A stretch of 64,000 bases of DNA from CAVTGO01 sp963734275 (lineage in GTDB: Bacteria > Actinomycetota > UBA4738 > HRBIN12). Within the stretch, counting starts at the first letter, position 1, and each line of letters opens with the position of its first letter. A program made the position numbers and the translations under genes. Under the pieces are notes generated by a model. The model did not search any database. It saw nothing but the letters and a program-made list of their open reading frames with translations, and was not told the origin of the DNA. The DNA lies in the NCBI GenBank assembly GCA_963734275.1, contig CAVTGO010000007.1, forward strand, positions 62,001-126,000. Reading direction: 5' to 3'. Positions 23,135 through 34,852 of the stretch are shown in pieces.

Positions 23135-23290
23135 CTAGTGCTCCTCGAGCGCCTCGTGATGGGTGTGATGGGCGGTGGCGTGAGAGGCACGCCGGTCGCG
23201 GACGAACAAGATCCAGCCGCTCGCGGACACAATCGCCGCGGCGGCGATGAGCAGGCCCAGGGCCAGGATCAAGGTGGTTTCACGGTCCAT
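23135..23290 (-). CDS. Small membrane protein with His-rich tail at the head of the his operon
   Basis: 51 residues: ATG 23290, one helix (LILALGLLIAAAAIVSASGWILFV), then RDRRASHATAHHTHHEALEEH. The tail has six histidines in 15 residues, suggesting metal binding. It ends directly at the hisD start, so it may be cotranscribed or carry the operon promoter. No known family recognised. Confidence 0.6.
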   Translation of the reverse strand: MDRETTLILALGLLIAAAAIVSASGWILFVRDRRASHATAHHTHHEALEEH

Positions 23291-23334
23291 GGGGCCGCAA
23301 GGGTACCCGAAGCGCCCGTCGCCCGGGAGGGGCG

Positions 23335-24189
23335 CTACCTCGTCGAGGGTTCTCGCTCGCCCTTGACCTCGTGCTCGTAGGTGAGCTCGTCGAGCTCGGC
23401 GATCGTGTCGGGCACGATCACCCTCGGCGCGCTCCGGCGCGCGAACACGAGCGCGAGCACCATGGTCACCAGCGCCACGATGACCGCGATCCCGAGCCCG
23501 AACAGCGCCCAGGCCTCCACGAGCGGACGGTCGTCGACCACCGTGGCCGGCGCGGGGGGCCGGCTGTTGGCGGCATCCAGCTCGCGCTCGAGCCGGCTGA
23601 TCTCGACCGACTGCGCGAGGGTCGTCTCGCGGCTCGCCTCGGAGCTCTCCTCGAACTCCGCGACCTTCTTCTCCGCCTTCCCCAGCTTCCACTTGAGGCC
23701 GTACGCCTCCGACTGCATACGAGAGATCTCGTTCAGCAGCCGGCTCTCGCGAGCGGTGTGCACGACCGAGATCGGCCCGTTCAGCGGCTCGCGGAACCCG
23801 GAGATCGTGCACGGGTCGTTACAGATCGCAACGGTGTAGTACGCGCCTGCCACGTCCGGCATCGTGAACGAGATGTGCAGCTCGAACTCGGTCTTGCCGT
23901 ACGGCTCGAACTCCACCAGGCCGAGACGGATCACGCCCTCGGGCAGCGGCCGCCCCTCCTGGATCGCCGGCCCACCCGGCACGAGGAGCGCGTAGAAGGG
24001 ACCGCGGTCGATGAGGTCCTGATGGTTCTCGGGGACGTAGATCCACCCGTGCCCCACGACCTGGTCGCCAGGCAGGTAGTGCGTCCGGTTGAACTGGATG
24101 TACGCGCCGCCGTCGGCGGTGGCCTCGAGGGGGATCGCGAGCACGACCCCGAATACAACTCCCACGATGATCGCCCGGAACGTGCGCAT
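23335..24189 (-). CDS. Secreted/membrane protein with coiled coil and C-terminal anchor
   Basis: 284 residues. A signal peptide (MRTFRAIIVGVVFGVVLAIP...ATA) leads to a beta-rich domain around FNRTHYLPGDQVVGHGWIYVP and YYTVAICNDPCTISGF (one likely disulfide). A heptad-rich coiled coil follows (SRMQSEAYGLKWKLGKAEKKVAEFEE on to LERELDAAN), then a helix LFGLGIAVIVALVTMVLALVFARR and a short cytoplasmic tail. ATG 24189 has GGGAGG just upstream. Looks like a surface rod on an anchor; no family name recognised. Confidence 0.7.
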   Translation of the reverse strand: MRTFRAIIVGVVFGVVLAIPLEATADGGAYIQFNRTHYLPGDQVVGHGWIYVPENHQDLIDRGPFYALLVPGGPAIQEGRPLPEGVIRLGLVEFEPYGKTEFELHISFTMPDVAGAYYTVAICNDPCTISGFREPLNGPISVVHTARESRLLNEISRMQSEAYGLKWKLGKAEKKVAEFEESSEASRETTLAQSVEISRLERELDAANSRPPAPATVVDDRPLVEAWALFGLGIAVIVALVTMVLALVFARRSAPRVIVPDTIAELDELTYEHEVKGEREPSTR

Positions 24190-24359
24190 GCGGCCTCCCT
24201 CACGGAGCGTTGCCCGGTCCTGTCCACGTTGACCGGGTCCGGGCCCGGGAGGTTCCGAGGAGATCCCGGCGGATCGGGAACCATCTCCCGGCCCGGGCGG
24301 TACATGTGGCGACGGCCGGGGATTGGCCCGTTCCACGTAGGCACGAGGAGGGCGGAGCG

Positions 24360-25641
24360 ATGCGTGTGAAGTGGCTCGTGAGCTTGTCCGTGATCGCGCT
24401 CATCGGGGCGGCGTGCACCGGATCCTCGGCACCCGGATCCGTGGGCGAGGCCCCCGAGGCCCCCGCGACCGTTCCCTCGGAGACCCTGCTCCTCGGCACC
24501 GGTTCCGGGCCGCTGCTCGTGGAGATGCCCGCGGGATCCGTGCTGTTCGAGCAGCCCGGCTCGGTGGCGAGCCTCGGCGGCGAGTGGGTGCTCTCGACCG
24601 GGCCCTCGAAGGGCTCGACCTTCATCTCGACCCGCGATGCCGCGACCGGTGAGATCGTCGGGACGACAGAGGTCCCGGGCGAGCTCGACGTACGCGTCGT
24701 GTCCGAGAGCGGCCGCGCCGTCGCCCTGATGGACCCACTCCCCAAGGGGTGGGACCCCTTCGTCCCGCTGCCGCGGGCGACCACGACGATCGTCGTCGCC
24801 GACCCGACCGGCGCGACCGAGCCGCGGACGTTCGAGCTGGTGGGAAACTACGAGCCCGAGGCGTTCTCCGCCGCCGACGACGCGCTCTTCTTGATCCAGC
24901 ACCTGCCGGCCGAGACGCCGCAGGCCTACCGCGTGACGATGCTCGACCTGGACCGCGGCCGCGTGCAGCCTGTGTTCGGGCCGTTCAAGGGCCCGGCCGA
25001 GCGCATGCCGGGGATCCGTCTCCAGCAGGTGCTCTCGCCGACCGCGACCCAGCTCTACACCCTCTACTCGAGCGCGACCCCCGGGTACGTGCCGCACGGA
25101 GCTCCCGGTCCCGAGGGCGCCATCGTCTCGTTCGTGCACGTGCTGAGCCTCGAGGACGGTTGGGCGCACTGCGTCGGCCTCCCCGAGTCGATGTGGGACC
25201 GGCCCTCGGCCGAGCAGGCCATGGCGCCGACACCCGACGGCAGGTACCTGTTCGTCGTGGACGCCGGCCTCGGCGAGATCGCCGTCCTGCACACCGGCAC
25301 CCTCCGCGTCCGGACGGCCGAGGTGGACCTCGGCCTGAGCGGCGAGGTCGAGCGCACGACCGCGCAGATGAGCGCGGACGGCCGGACGCTGTTCGTCGCC
25401 ACGGCCGGGCCCGACGGCTCGACCGTGACGGGCGTGGACGTCGCCTCCTTCGAGGTCGTCGACCGCTGGAGCTTGGATGGTCGCATCTCGAGCCTTCGGG
25501 CTCTCGTCCGACGGCGCGCGGCTGTACGCGGCGACCGGCGACGGGCTCGTCGTGCTCGATGCCGCGAGCGGCGCCGAGGTCGGCGCCGTCCCCGTCGACG
25601 CCCCCGACACCGTCACCCAGGTCCTGGCGATCGGCGCATAG
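24360..25641 (+). CDS. Putative lipoprotein with beta-propeller-like repeats (frameshift near 25490)
   Basis: Begins MRVKWLVSLSVIALIGAACTG, a signal peptide with lipobox-like GAAC, then repeated strands such as LFVVDAGLGEIAVLHTGTLRVRT and GRTLFVATAGPDGSTVTGVDVASFEVVDRW, typical of YVTN/WD-like propellers. The frame breaks at about 25490. The other frame continues FGLSSDGARLYAATGDGLVVLDAASGAEVG to VLAIGA and a stop at 25641, so repaired length is about 426 residues. A single-base indel explains it. A hairpin terminator follows. No enzymatic role visible. Confidence 0.7.
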
Positions 25642-25669
25642 ACCGACCCGCGCGGCGAAGCCCGCAGGG

Positions 25670-25699
25670 GCCCGGCGACGACCCCCAACGTCGCCGGGC
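25670..25699 (+). terminator. Hairpin terminator after the lipoprotein gene
   Basis: An 11-base perfect stem GCCCGGCGACG / CGTCGCCGGGC with an 8-base loop, 28 bases after the stop at 25641. No T-tract. It separates the lipoprotein from the LigD-type gene. Confidence 0.65.
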
Positions 25700-25721
25700 C
25701 TCACCGGCGTCCGGGCCCCTG

Positions 25722-27072
25722 ATGCGAGAAGCTGGCGCGGTGAGCCCGACGCCGGCCGAGGTCCTCGAGGTTGCAGGGCGCGAGATCCGCGTCACGAATC
25801 CCGCCAAGGTGTACTTCCCCGAGCTCGGCGTGACGAAGCTCGACGTCGTCCGGTTCTCCGTCGAGGTGGCCGAGGGTGCGCTGGCCGGCTGTCGCGACCG
25901 GCCGGTGGTCCTGCACCGGTTCCCCGACGGCGTCGAGGGCGAGGACTTCTACCAGAAGCGCAGCCCCAAGGGCGCGCCCGAGTGGATCGAGACCGCGCAC
26001 ATCACGTTCCCGAGCGGGCGCACGGCGACGATGCCGGTGATGAGCGGACGCGGCGCACCTGGCATGGCACGCGACGCTCGGATGTATCGACATCAACCCC
26101 TGGCCCGTGCGCTCGGGCGACGTCGACCACCCAGACGAGCTGCGCGTGGATCTCGACCCGACACCGGGCGTCCCTTTCGACCACGTTCGCGAGGTGGCCC
26201 TCCTCTCGCGCGACGTCCTGAACGACCACGGCCTCCGCGCGTTCCCGAAGACCAGCGGGAAGCGCGGGATCCACGTGAACGTGCGGATCGAGGCGCGATG
26301 GACGTTCACGCAGGTCCGCCGGGCCGCGCTCGCGTTCGCGCGCGAGGTCGAGCGCCGCTCGGACGGCATGGCGACCACCGCGTGGTGGAAGGAGGAGCGC
26401 GTCGGGGTGTTCGTGGATTACAACCAGAACGCCCGCGACCGGACCGTGGCTAGCGCGTACTCGATCCGGCCCGTGTCTGATGCGCGGGTGTCGACGCCGC
26501 TCGAGTGGGACGAGGTCGCCGACGTGGACCCCGCGGTGCTGACGATCCGCACGGTGCCGGCGCGCCTGCGCGAGCTCGGTGACCCCGGGGCGGTGATCGA
26601 CGAGGTGGCGCACTCGATCGAGCCGCTGCTCGAGCTCGCCGGCCGCGACGAGCACGAGGGCATCGGCGACGCGCCGTGGCCGCCGCATTTCCCCAAGGGC
26701 GAGGACGAGCCGCCGCGCGTCCAGCCCTCGAAGCGGCGCAAGCCGCCCGCGAAGGGCACCGGCACGGGCCGGCGCAAGAGCTCGAAGCCGGTGGTCGAGA
26801 TCGCCAAGGCCGAGAAGGAGGACGAGGCGATGGCCGGCCTCGAGCGGTGGAAGGCGCGCCACCCCGACGTCGTGCCCTACCTGGAGCCGGCCGACGTGCT
26901 CGTGGACTCGATGCGCGGCCGCCACACGACGTGGACCCGGATCCGCGTGAACCTGGAGCACGTCCCCGAGGAGATCCGCCCGGAGCAGGAGCAGCTCGAG
27001 TCCGACTACGACCCCTGGGAGGGCGTCGAGTGGCCCGAGGGTCAGCCGCGGCGCCCGCGGAGCGCCGGCTGA
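25722..27072 (+). CDS. LigD-type polymerase domain protein (NHEJ primase-polymerase), frameshifted near 26046
   Basis: PolDom of the archaeo-eukaryotic primase superfamily, used in non-homologous end joining. The first part reads EVAGREIRVTNPAKVYFPELGVTKLDVVRF and VLHRFPDGVEGEDFYQKRSPKGAPEWIETAHITFPSGRTATMPVMS. One extra base near 26046 shifts to DAAHLAWHATLGCIDINPWPVRSGD, then LRVDLDPTPGVPF (catalytic Asp pair), FPKTSGKRGIHVNVRI and YSIRPVSDARVSTPLEWDEV. A charged linker of about 150 residues completes it. No ligase or nuclease domain and no Ku gene is nearby. Start could also be GTG 25740. Convergent with thyX. Confidence 0.82.
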
Positions 27073-28682
27073 TTAGTCCGTCTGCGCGGCCTTGCGCTTG
27101 GCCTCGGCGCGGCGTTCGGCCTCGAGGCGCTCGAGGTCCACGTCGCTCGTATCCAGGTAGGTCATCGCGCCGGCGATCGCGCGGTGGCCGGCGGTGTTGG
27201 CGATCAGGTCGTGCATCTGTTGCGCCACGCGCCGGTACGTGGGGTGGCCCTGCGGGCTCGAGCGGAGCTCGATCAGGTGCATGGCCTCGCGCGCGGTCAT
27301 CTGCATCACGAAGCGGATCCGGTGCGCCATCGACACCGCGTACTGCGCCACCTCGGGGCCGGCGTGCTCGGCCACTAGGGACCACGTCGCCGCCGAGTCC
27401 TCCATCACGGCGTTCCAGTCGTCGGTCATCCCGGCCTCGCCGACGACCTCGGGCGTGTCGAACCCGTGCCGGGGCGAGAGTGTCTGCCACTCGAGCGTGA
27501 GCGGGCGGTGGCGCTGGAGGTCGCGGAACGCGCCGTAGTCGCAGAGCACGTCGAAGCGGTACCCGGTGCGCTCGAACGCGCGGCCGGGCTTGTGGCGTCG
27601 GTTGGTCCGCTCGCCCACGTACGCGCGCAGGACGGCCTCGCGCTCGCCGACGCTCATCGTGTGCGCGAGCGAGCCGAGCCGATCGTCCGGCAGGTCCGAG
27701 GTTGCGTACATCACCGCCGCGATCACCTTCCCCTCGCCGAGCGGGTCGAAGTCGGTCAGCGTGACCAGGTCGCGCGCGCCGGGCTCGACGCCGTCCGTGA
27801 ACTTGGCCGTGACCTCCGCGGTCGCCTCGCGGGTCTCGCGCAGGTACCGCGACCACGCGACGCCGCGATCCGCCAGGTCCACGCGCTTCAGGAACGCCGG
27901 GATCACCTTGCGGAGCTCGACGAGCATCAGGTCGGCGTAGTCGCGCACCTCGGCGAGCGGGTGAGCGCGCATCCGCAGCAGCATCTGTTCGTAGCTCTGC
28001 CCCGATGCGTACACGCCGAGGTTCGAGCGCGTGCCGGCCGGGAGCAACACCCGCAGCGTGTCGCACGTCTTGGCCGTGATCGTTGAGCGGTAGAGGAAAT
28101 CCGAGTCCTCGGGCGACTTCGGGAAGCGCGCCGAGAAGAAGTCGAACAGCGGTTGGAACAGGCGCCCGTACGCCTCGAACGTCCGGTCGGCGAAGCCCAC
28201 GTACGCGCCCTCGGCCGGCGTGTCGGCGATCTCGGGTGGGACCGTGAGACGCCAGCGCCCGCCGGGCCGGTCGTCGTAGCGCATATAGCGCGTGGACTGC
28301 TCGAGGTACGCGGCCAGCCGTCCCCACTCGATCGCCTTCGCGAGGAGCTGCGAGGCTTGCTCGCACGCGAGGTGCACGCCGCCGAGCTGCGCCACCGAGT
28401 CGTCGCCGTACTCGAAGAACACGCGGTCGAAGAGTTGTTCGGCCTTGTCGACCTTCACGCCCGGAACGCGGGGGACGACGCCGGCATCGAGCTGCTCGGC
28501 GAACTCGTCCAGGAACAGCCGGCGGATCGACTTCGGCGTGCGCGAGTAGCGGGCGAACAACGCGCCCTTGACGACCTCGGGCAGGTTCAGGAGCGCGAAG
28601 ACCGGACCTTCGAGGTTCGTGAAGTACGGCTCGAGACGCGCGCGCTCCTCGTCCGTGAAGTCCTCGCGGACGAACCAGAGGC

Positions 28683-28686
<4 letters not shown>
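27073..28686 (-). CDS. thyX: Double-length ThyX-family (FAD-dependent thymidylate synthase) protein
   Basis: 537 residues, about twice a normal ThyX (220-260). The N-terminal half has ASQLLAKAIEWGRLAAYLEQSTRYMRYDD, recalling the E-x-S-x-R-Y substrate segment. The C-terminal half has FRDLQRHRPLTLEWQTLSPRHGF, a version of the RHRxxSxxxxS motif, and later MQMTAREAMHLIELRSSPQGHPTYRRVAQQM, a ThyX C-terminal block. A fused tandem arrangement is seen in some actinobacteria. The classical motif is altered (Thr and Leu replace parts of the Ser pattern), so dTMP synthase activity is likely but not certain. The GTG start overlaps the pknB stop by 4 bases. Confidence 0.8.
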
Positions 28687-30396
<1,710 letters not shown>

Positions 30397-30408
30397 GGTT
30401 CCCTTCCT

Positions 30409-31899
30409 CTAGCGGAGCGCGGCCTCGAGGACCGCCCTCGCGATCGGCGCCGCCACCTGGCCGCCGGTCGCGTCGCCGCCAAGGCTACCGCCATCGAGGA
30501 CGATCACGGCGACGGCGACCTCCGGAGTTTCAGCGGGCGCGAACGACACGAACCACGCGTGCGGGTCCGCGCCCTCGCCGTGCTGCGCGGTCCCGGTCTT
30601 GCCGGCCACCGTGATCCCGGCGATCTGCGCGGCCGTACCGGTGCCGCTCTGGACGACGGCGACCATCATCTCGGTCATGAGGGCCGCGTTCTCGGGGGAG
30701 AGCGGACGCGAGAACTCCTCGGGGTCGAACGTGACGATCACCCGCCCGCTGGGGTCGCGGACCTCGGTCACGAGGCGTGGCTCCATCTCCACGCCGCCGT
30801 TCGCGATCGCGGCCGCGACCAGAGCCATCTGCAATGGGTTGGCCGCGACGTTGTCCTGCCCGATAGCAGAGAGCGCGATCGCGGGCGTGCGCTGCTCGAA
30901 GTACGAGGGGTCGGGGAAGACACCCGAGACCCAGGGGATGTCGAAGGGCACCAGGTCTTCGCCCGCCTCGGCGGTGAACCCGAACCGGCGCGCCTGCTCG
31001 GCGAGCTTCTCCGCGCCGAGCTCCAGCCCGATCTCGCCGAACGTCACGTTGCACGAGATCCGCAGCGCGTCGGCGAGCGAGATCTGCGCGGAGCCCCCGA
31101 GGCACGTGCCCCCACCGAAGTTCTGGAGCGTCGCATCGGTGAGCGGCAGATCCAGCTCCAAGGGGTTCGGCCACAGGCTGTCGGGCCCGAACCCGTTCTC
31201 CAACGCCGCCGACGCGGTGATGAGCTTGAAGGTGGAGCCCGGCGGGAAGAGCTCGTCGCTCGCGCGGGACAGGAGCGGCTTGTCCGGGTCGGCATTCAGC
31301 TCGTCCCACGTGTCGCGGACGACCTCGGGATCCTGCGAGGCGAGCGGGTTCGGGTCGTACGTCGGTTCGGCGACCAGCGCGAGCACGTCCCCCGTGGACG
31401 GCTCGATCGCGACGACGGCGACGTCGCCGGACTCCGCAGCCGCTGCGGCCTCGGCGGCCCCCTGGATCTCGGGGTCGAGCGTCGTGACGATCGTGGCGCC
31501 CTGTTTCGGGCGGCCGAGGATCAGGTCGCTCAGGGTCTGCGGGAGGAGCTCGGCGGCGTCCCCGGTCAGGTAGTCGTTGAAGGACTGCTCCAGCTCGGAG
31601 CGCCCGAACACGAAGGAGTAGAAGCCGGTGAGGTGGGCGTACCTCGGTCCGAATGGGTAGCGCCGCTGGAACCGGAGGTCGCCCGAGCTCTTGCGGCTCG
31701 ATGCCAGGACCGTCGTCCCGTCCCGCGCGAGGATCGACCCCCGATCCACCTGGTACTCGGCGATCAGCTGGCGCTTCGCGTTGGCGGGGTCGTTCGCGAT
31801 GCGGTCGGCGGCGAAGACCTGGATGTAGTTGACTTGCGCGAGCGCCGCCACGAACAGCACGAGCAGCGCCACGCCGAGCCGCCGGATCTGACGCTCCAC
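30409..31899 (-). CDS. pbpA: Penicillin-binding transpeptidase (PbpA type)
   Basis: 496 residues, class B PBP without a large N-terminal domain. One N-terminal helix (LGVALLVLFVAALAQVNYIQVF) is followed by a transpeptidase with the catalytic triad motifs SxxK (GSTFK), SxN (SCN) and KTG (GKTGTAQH). GTG 31899 with GGGAGGGACC upstream starts 2 bases after the FtsW/RodA stop. It works with the adjacent SEDS glycosyltransferase in septal or lateral wall synthesis and is regulated by pknB/pstP in the same operon. Confidence 0.95.
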   Translation of the reverse strand: MERQIRRLGVALLVLFVAALAQVNYIQVFAADRIANDPANAKRQLIAEYQVDRGSILARDGTTVLASSRKSSGDLRFQRRYPFGPRYAHLTGFYSFVFGRSELEQSFNDYLTGDAAELLPQTLSDLILGRPKQGATIVTTLDPEIQGAAEAAAAAESGDVAVVAIEPSTGDVLALVAEPTYDPNPLASQDPEVVRDTWDELNADPDKPLLSRASDELFPPGSTFKLITASAALENGFGPDSLWPNPLELDLPLTDATLQNFGGGTCLGGSAQISLADALRISCNVTFGEIGLELGAEKLAEQARRFGFTAEAGEDLVPFDIPWVSGVFPDPSYFEQRTPAIALSAIGQDNVAANPLQMALVAAAIANGGVEMEPRLVTEVRDPSGRVIVTFDPEEFSRPLSPENAALMTEMMVAVVQSGTGTAAQIAGITVAGKTGTAQHGEGADPHAWFVSFAPAETPEVAVAVIVLDGGSLGGDATGGQVAAPIARAVLEAALR

Positions 31900-31901
31900 G
31901 G

Positions 31902-33215
31902 TCAGGTCCCTCCCCGGCGGGGCGCCGGTCCCGCCGAGAGCCGCACGAGGAGCGCGAGCAGGACGAAGTTCGAGACGAGGCTCGAGCCGCCGTAGGAGAC
32001 GAAGGGCAACGTCACGCCCGTGAGCGGGATCACCCGCATCACGCCGCCGACGATCACGAACGCCTGCAGCGCAACGATCGTCGAGAGGCCCACGGCGAGC
32101 AGCGTGGCGAAGCCGTCGGTGGCCCGGACCGCGATCCGCAAACCCTTGCCGACGAGCGCAACGTACAGGAGCAGCACGGCCGTCGTGCCCAGCAGGCCGA
32201 GCTCCTCGCCGATCGCGGCGAAGATGAAGTCGGTCTCGGCGAACGGGATCAGGCCCGGCGAACCGCGCCCGAGCCCGGTGCCGACCAGGCCGCCGCTCGC
32301 CATCCCGAACTGCGCCTGGGCGAGCTGCCCGTACCCCTGATCGAAGACCTTGTCCGGATCGAGGGCGTTCAGCCACACGTCCACGCGTAGCTGGACGTGG
32401 TCGAAGAGCATCCACCCGAGGTAGGCGCCGAGCGCGAACAGCGCGAGCCCGATCACCAGGTAGGCGGCGCGCCCGGTCGCCACCCAGAGCATCACCACGA
32501 AGATCCCGAAGTACAGGAGCGAGGCGCCGAGGTCCCGCTGCACGAACAGGATCGCCAGCGACGCGCCCCACGCGAGCAGCACCGGCGCGAGGTGCTTGGC
32601 CGATGGCAGCCGCAGCGGCCCGAACCTGGACGTGGCCACCTGGAGGAGCTCGCGTTTCTGGTTCAGGTACGAGGCGAGGAAGATCACGATCAGGACCTTG
32701 CCGATCTCGGCCGGCTGGAACCCGATCGGTCCGAGCGCGACCCACAGGCGCGCCCCGTTGATCGTCCGGCCGATGCCCGGGACCACCGGGAGGAGCAGCA
32801 GCACGAGGCCGAGCAGCCCGATCGAGTAGGTGTACGCGTCGAGCATCCGGATGTCCTTGACCACGATCAGCGTGATCGCGAACGCGCCGAGCCCGACGCC
32901 GATCCACGTGGCCTGTTCGGCCGCCAGGCCACCGGAGAGCCGGAAGATCATGGCGAAGCCCAGCCCGACGAGGACCGCCGCGGTCGGGAACAGCGCCGGG
33001 TCGGCCTTCGGCGCGTACCGGCGGACCAGCAGGAGCGCCCCCACGTACCCGACACCGAAGATCGTGAGGTAGAGGGCGAACGTGGCGGGCAGCTGCCCGC
33101 GCTTGCCGAAGCCGGCGATCACGTAGGCGCCGACCGACAGGACGAGCGCGAGGACCGTGAACGCGATGGCAGGCGCCAGAGGCGCCCGGCGTCGCCGGGC
33201 GGCCGCCTGGCTCAC
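31902..33215 (-). CDS. SEDS peptidoglycan glycosyltransferase, FtsW/RodA family
   Basis: 437 residues, about ten membrane helices. SEDS signatures are IGRTINGARLWVALGPIGFQPAEIGKVLIVIFLASYL, FVQRDLGASLLYFGIFVVMLWVA, FIFAAIGEELGLLGT and the C-terminal VTLPFVSYGGSSLVSNFVLLALLV. Polymerises lipid II with the PBP encoded just downstream. Start GTG 33215 overlaps the phosphatase stop (GTGA). In mycobacteria the gene at this locus is called rodA; sequence alone does not separate it from ftsW. Confidence 0.95.
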   Translation of the reverse strand: MSQAAARRRRAPLAPAIAFTVLALVLSVGAYVIAGFGKRGQLPATFALYLTIFGVGYVGALLLVRRYAPKADPALFPTAAVLVGLGFAMIFRLSGGLAAEQATWIGVGLGAFAITLIVVKDIRMLDAYTYSIGLLGLVLLLLPVVPGIGRTINGARLWVALGPIGFQPAEIGKVLIVIFLASYLNQKRELLQVATSRFGPLRLPSAKHLAPVLLAWGASLAILFVQRDLGASLLYFGIFVVMLWVATGRAAYLVIGLALFALGAYLGWMLFDHVQLRVDVWLNALDPDKVFDQGYGQLAQAQFGMASGGLVGTGLGRGSPGLIPFAETDFIFAAIGEELGLLGTTAVLLLYVALVGKGLRIAVRATDGFATLLAVGLSTIVALQAFVIVGGVMRVIPLTGVTLPFVSYGGSSLVSNFVLLALLVRLSAGPAPRRGGT

Positions 33216-34384
33216 GAGCCGCTCGGCTCCGAGTCGGAGACGTCCCGGCGGATCTGCTCGACGATCGCGTCCGCCGCCTCGCGGTCCTCGGCGGTGATCC
33301 CGTTCTCGAGCTCTCGGTACAGGGCGAGTGCCTCCGCGTCGATGGCCGGGATCGCGGTCTCCACGACGACCGAGTGGAGCTCGAACCCGCCGACCTCGGC
33401 GGGGACGCCGCGGAAGATCGCGACACGACCGTTCGACACGCCCACGAACCACTGCGTGTCGACGTAGAGGCGGAGTCCAACGAACCCGAGTAGCAGCACC
33501 GCGAGGAACACGCCGGACCCCACCGCGACCTTGCGCGCCGAGGCGCGATCCTTCGGCGGGGGCTCGGGGATCGGCGCGCCCAAGATGGTGATGTCCGTGC
33601 GCTCGCGCGGAGGGTACATGGACGGCGACGCCCGCTGCGCGGTCGCCTCGTGCGGGATCGCCGCCTCCTGGGTCCCGTCCCCGCCGTCCTCCGCGAAGTC
33701 CAGGATCACCGCGGTGATGTTGTCGACGCCTCCGCCGCGGTTCGCGGCCTTGATCAGCCGTTCGGCTGCCTCCTGCGGGTCCGCCACCTCCTCGAGGATC
33801 ACGCGGATCTGCTCGTCGGAGACCATGCCGGTGAGACCGTCGGTGCACAGGAGGATGCGGTCCCCGGACTGCGGCTGGATCGAGCCCTGGTCCACCTGCA
33901 CCTCGCCGTCAACGCCGAGCGCCCGCGTGAGGATGCTGCGGTGGGGGTGCGTCTCCGCTTCGGCCTCGGTGATCTCGCCCTCTACGACCATCCGGTGCAC
34001 CAGCGTGTGGTCCTCGGTGAGCATGCTGAGCTGCCCGTCGCGGAACAGGTACGCGCGCGAGTCGCCGACATGCGCGAGCCGCACGCTGTCCCCGTCGACG
34101 AGCGCCGCCGTGAGCGTCGTTCCCATCCCGGCGACGCTCCGATCCTGCTGCGACCGCTGGAACACGGCGCGGTTGGCCTCCTCGACCTGCTGCGCCAGGT
34201 TTCCCTCGCGCCGCTGGAACAGCCCCTGGATCGTCTCGAGCGCCAGATGCGAAGCGACCTCGCCGCCGCGATGACCGCCCATACCGTCGGCGACGGCGTA
34301 GAGGGGCGCCTCGACGAGGAACGAGTCTTCGTTGCCCTCGCGGACCTGACCGATGTCCGTCGCGGCCCCGACGCGGACCTTCAT
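33212..34384 (-). CDS. pstP: PP2C-type Ser/Thr phosphatase with membrane helix
   Basis: 390 residues. PP2C domain about 1-240: TDIGQVREGNEDSF, ADGMGGHRGGEVAS, GMGTTLTAALV, HVGDSRAYLFRDGQL, LTEDHTLV, LLCTDGLTGM and GGVDNITAVI supply all metal-binding Asp residues. After a linker come one helix (VAVGSGVFLAVLLLGFVGLRLYV) and an extracytoplasmic tail. Reverses PknB phosphorylation of cell-wall and division proteins. Both ends overlap neighbours by 4 bases. Confidence 0.95.
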   Translation of the reverse strand: MKVRVGAATDIGQVREGNEDSFLVEAPLYAVADGMGGHRGGEVASHLALETIQGLFQRREGNLAQQVEEANRAVFQRSQQDRSVAGMGTTLTAALVDGDSVRLAHVGDSRAYLFRDGQLSMLTEDHTLVHRMVVEGEITEAEAETHPHRSILTRALGVDGEVQVDQGSIQPQSGDRILLCTDGLTGMVSDEQIRVILEEVADPQEAAERLIKAANRGGGVDNITAVILDFAEDGGDGTQEAAIPHEATAQRASPSMYPPRERTDITILGAPIPEPPPKDRASARKVAVGSGVFLAVLLLGFVGLRLYVDTQWFVGVSNGRVAIFRGVPAEVGGFELHSVVVETAIPAIDAEALALYRELENGITAEDREAADAIVEQIRRDVSDSEPSGS

Positions 34385-34851
34385 CGGCGGAGCTCCAGGA
34401 CCGTCTTGCCGACGCGGAGGACGTCGCCGGCGTGGACCTCGACCGTCCCTGTGACCGGACGATCGTTCAGGAAGGTGCCGTTCGTCGAGCCAAGATCCTG
34501 CACCCGCCAGGAGCCGTTCTCGGCCGAGATCTTCGCGTGCACCTGGGAAACGTACGTGTCCTCGAGCCGAATCGCACATCGGTCGGCGCGCCCGATCTCC
34601 ACCTCGCCGTTCAGGCGCACCGTCCGCGACTTCCCGCCCCCGGCGTCGTGGACCACCACCTGGGTGGGCGCCCTGCCGCCCTTCGAGGGTTTGGCGGCCG
34701 CACCGCCCGCCGGCGTCTGCATCTGCGTGGTCCGCCCCCGCGTCCGCCGGCCGCCCACGTCGGTGACCACCGAACGCACGGCGCGGAACACGAAGAAGTA
34801 GAGGAGGACGAGCAACGAGTACTTCAGGACCGAGAGCACGAAGGGCGACAC
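34381..34851 (-). CDS. fhaB: FHA-domain membrane protein (FhaB/FipA type)
   Basis: 156 residues: N-terminal helix (FVLSVLKYSLLVLLYFFVFRAV), a Gly/Lys linker, then an FHA domain with EIGRADRCAIRLEDTYVSQVHAKI, LGSTNGTFLNDR and GDVLRVGKTVLEL. Binds phosphothreonine on PknB targets. 1 base from fhaA, ATGA overlap with pstP. Confidence 0.93.
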   Translation of the reverse strand: MSPFVLSVLKYSLLVLLYFFVFRAVRSVVTDVGGRRTRGRTTQMQTPAGGAAAKPSKGGRAPTQVVVHDAGGGKSRTVRLNGEVEIGRADRCAIRLEDTYVSQVHAKISAENGSWRVQDLGSTNGTFLNDRPVTGTVEVHAGDVLRVGKTVLELRR

Positions 34852-34852
34852 G

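Noticed and set aside
24200..24360. Riboswitch in the divergent gap before the lipoprotein
   Set aside because: GC-rich short repeats only; no conserved riboswitch core could be recognised.
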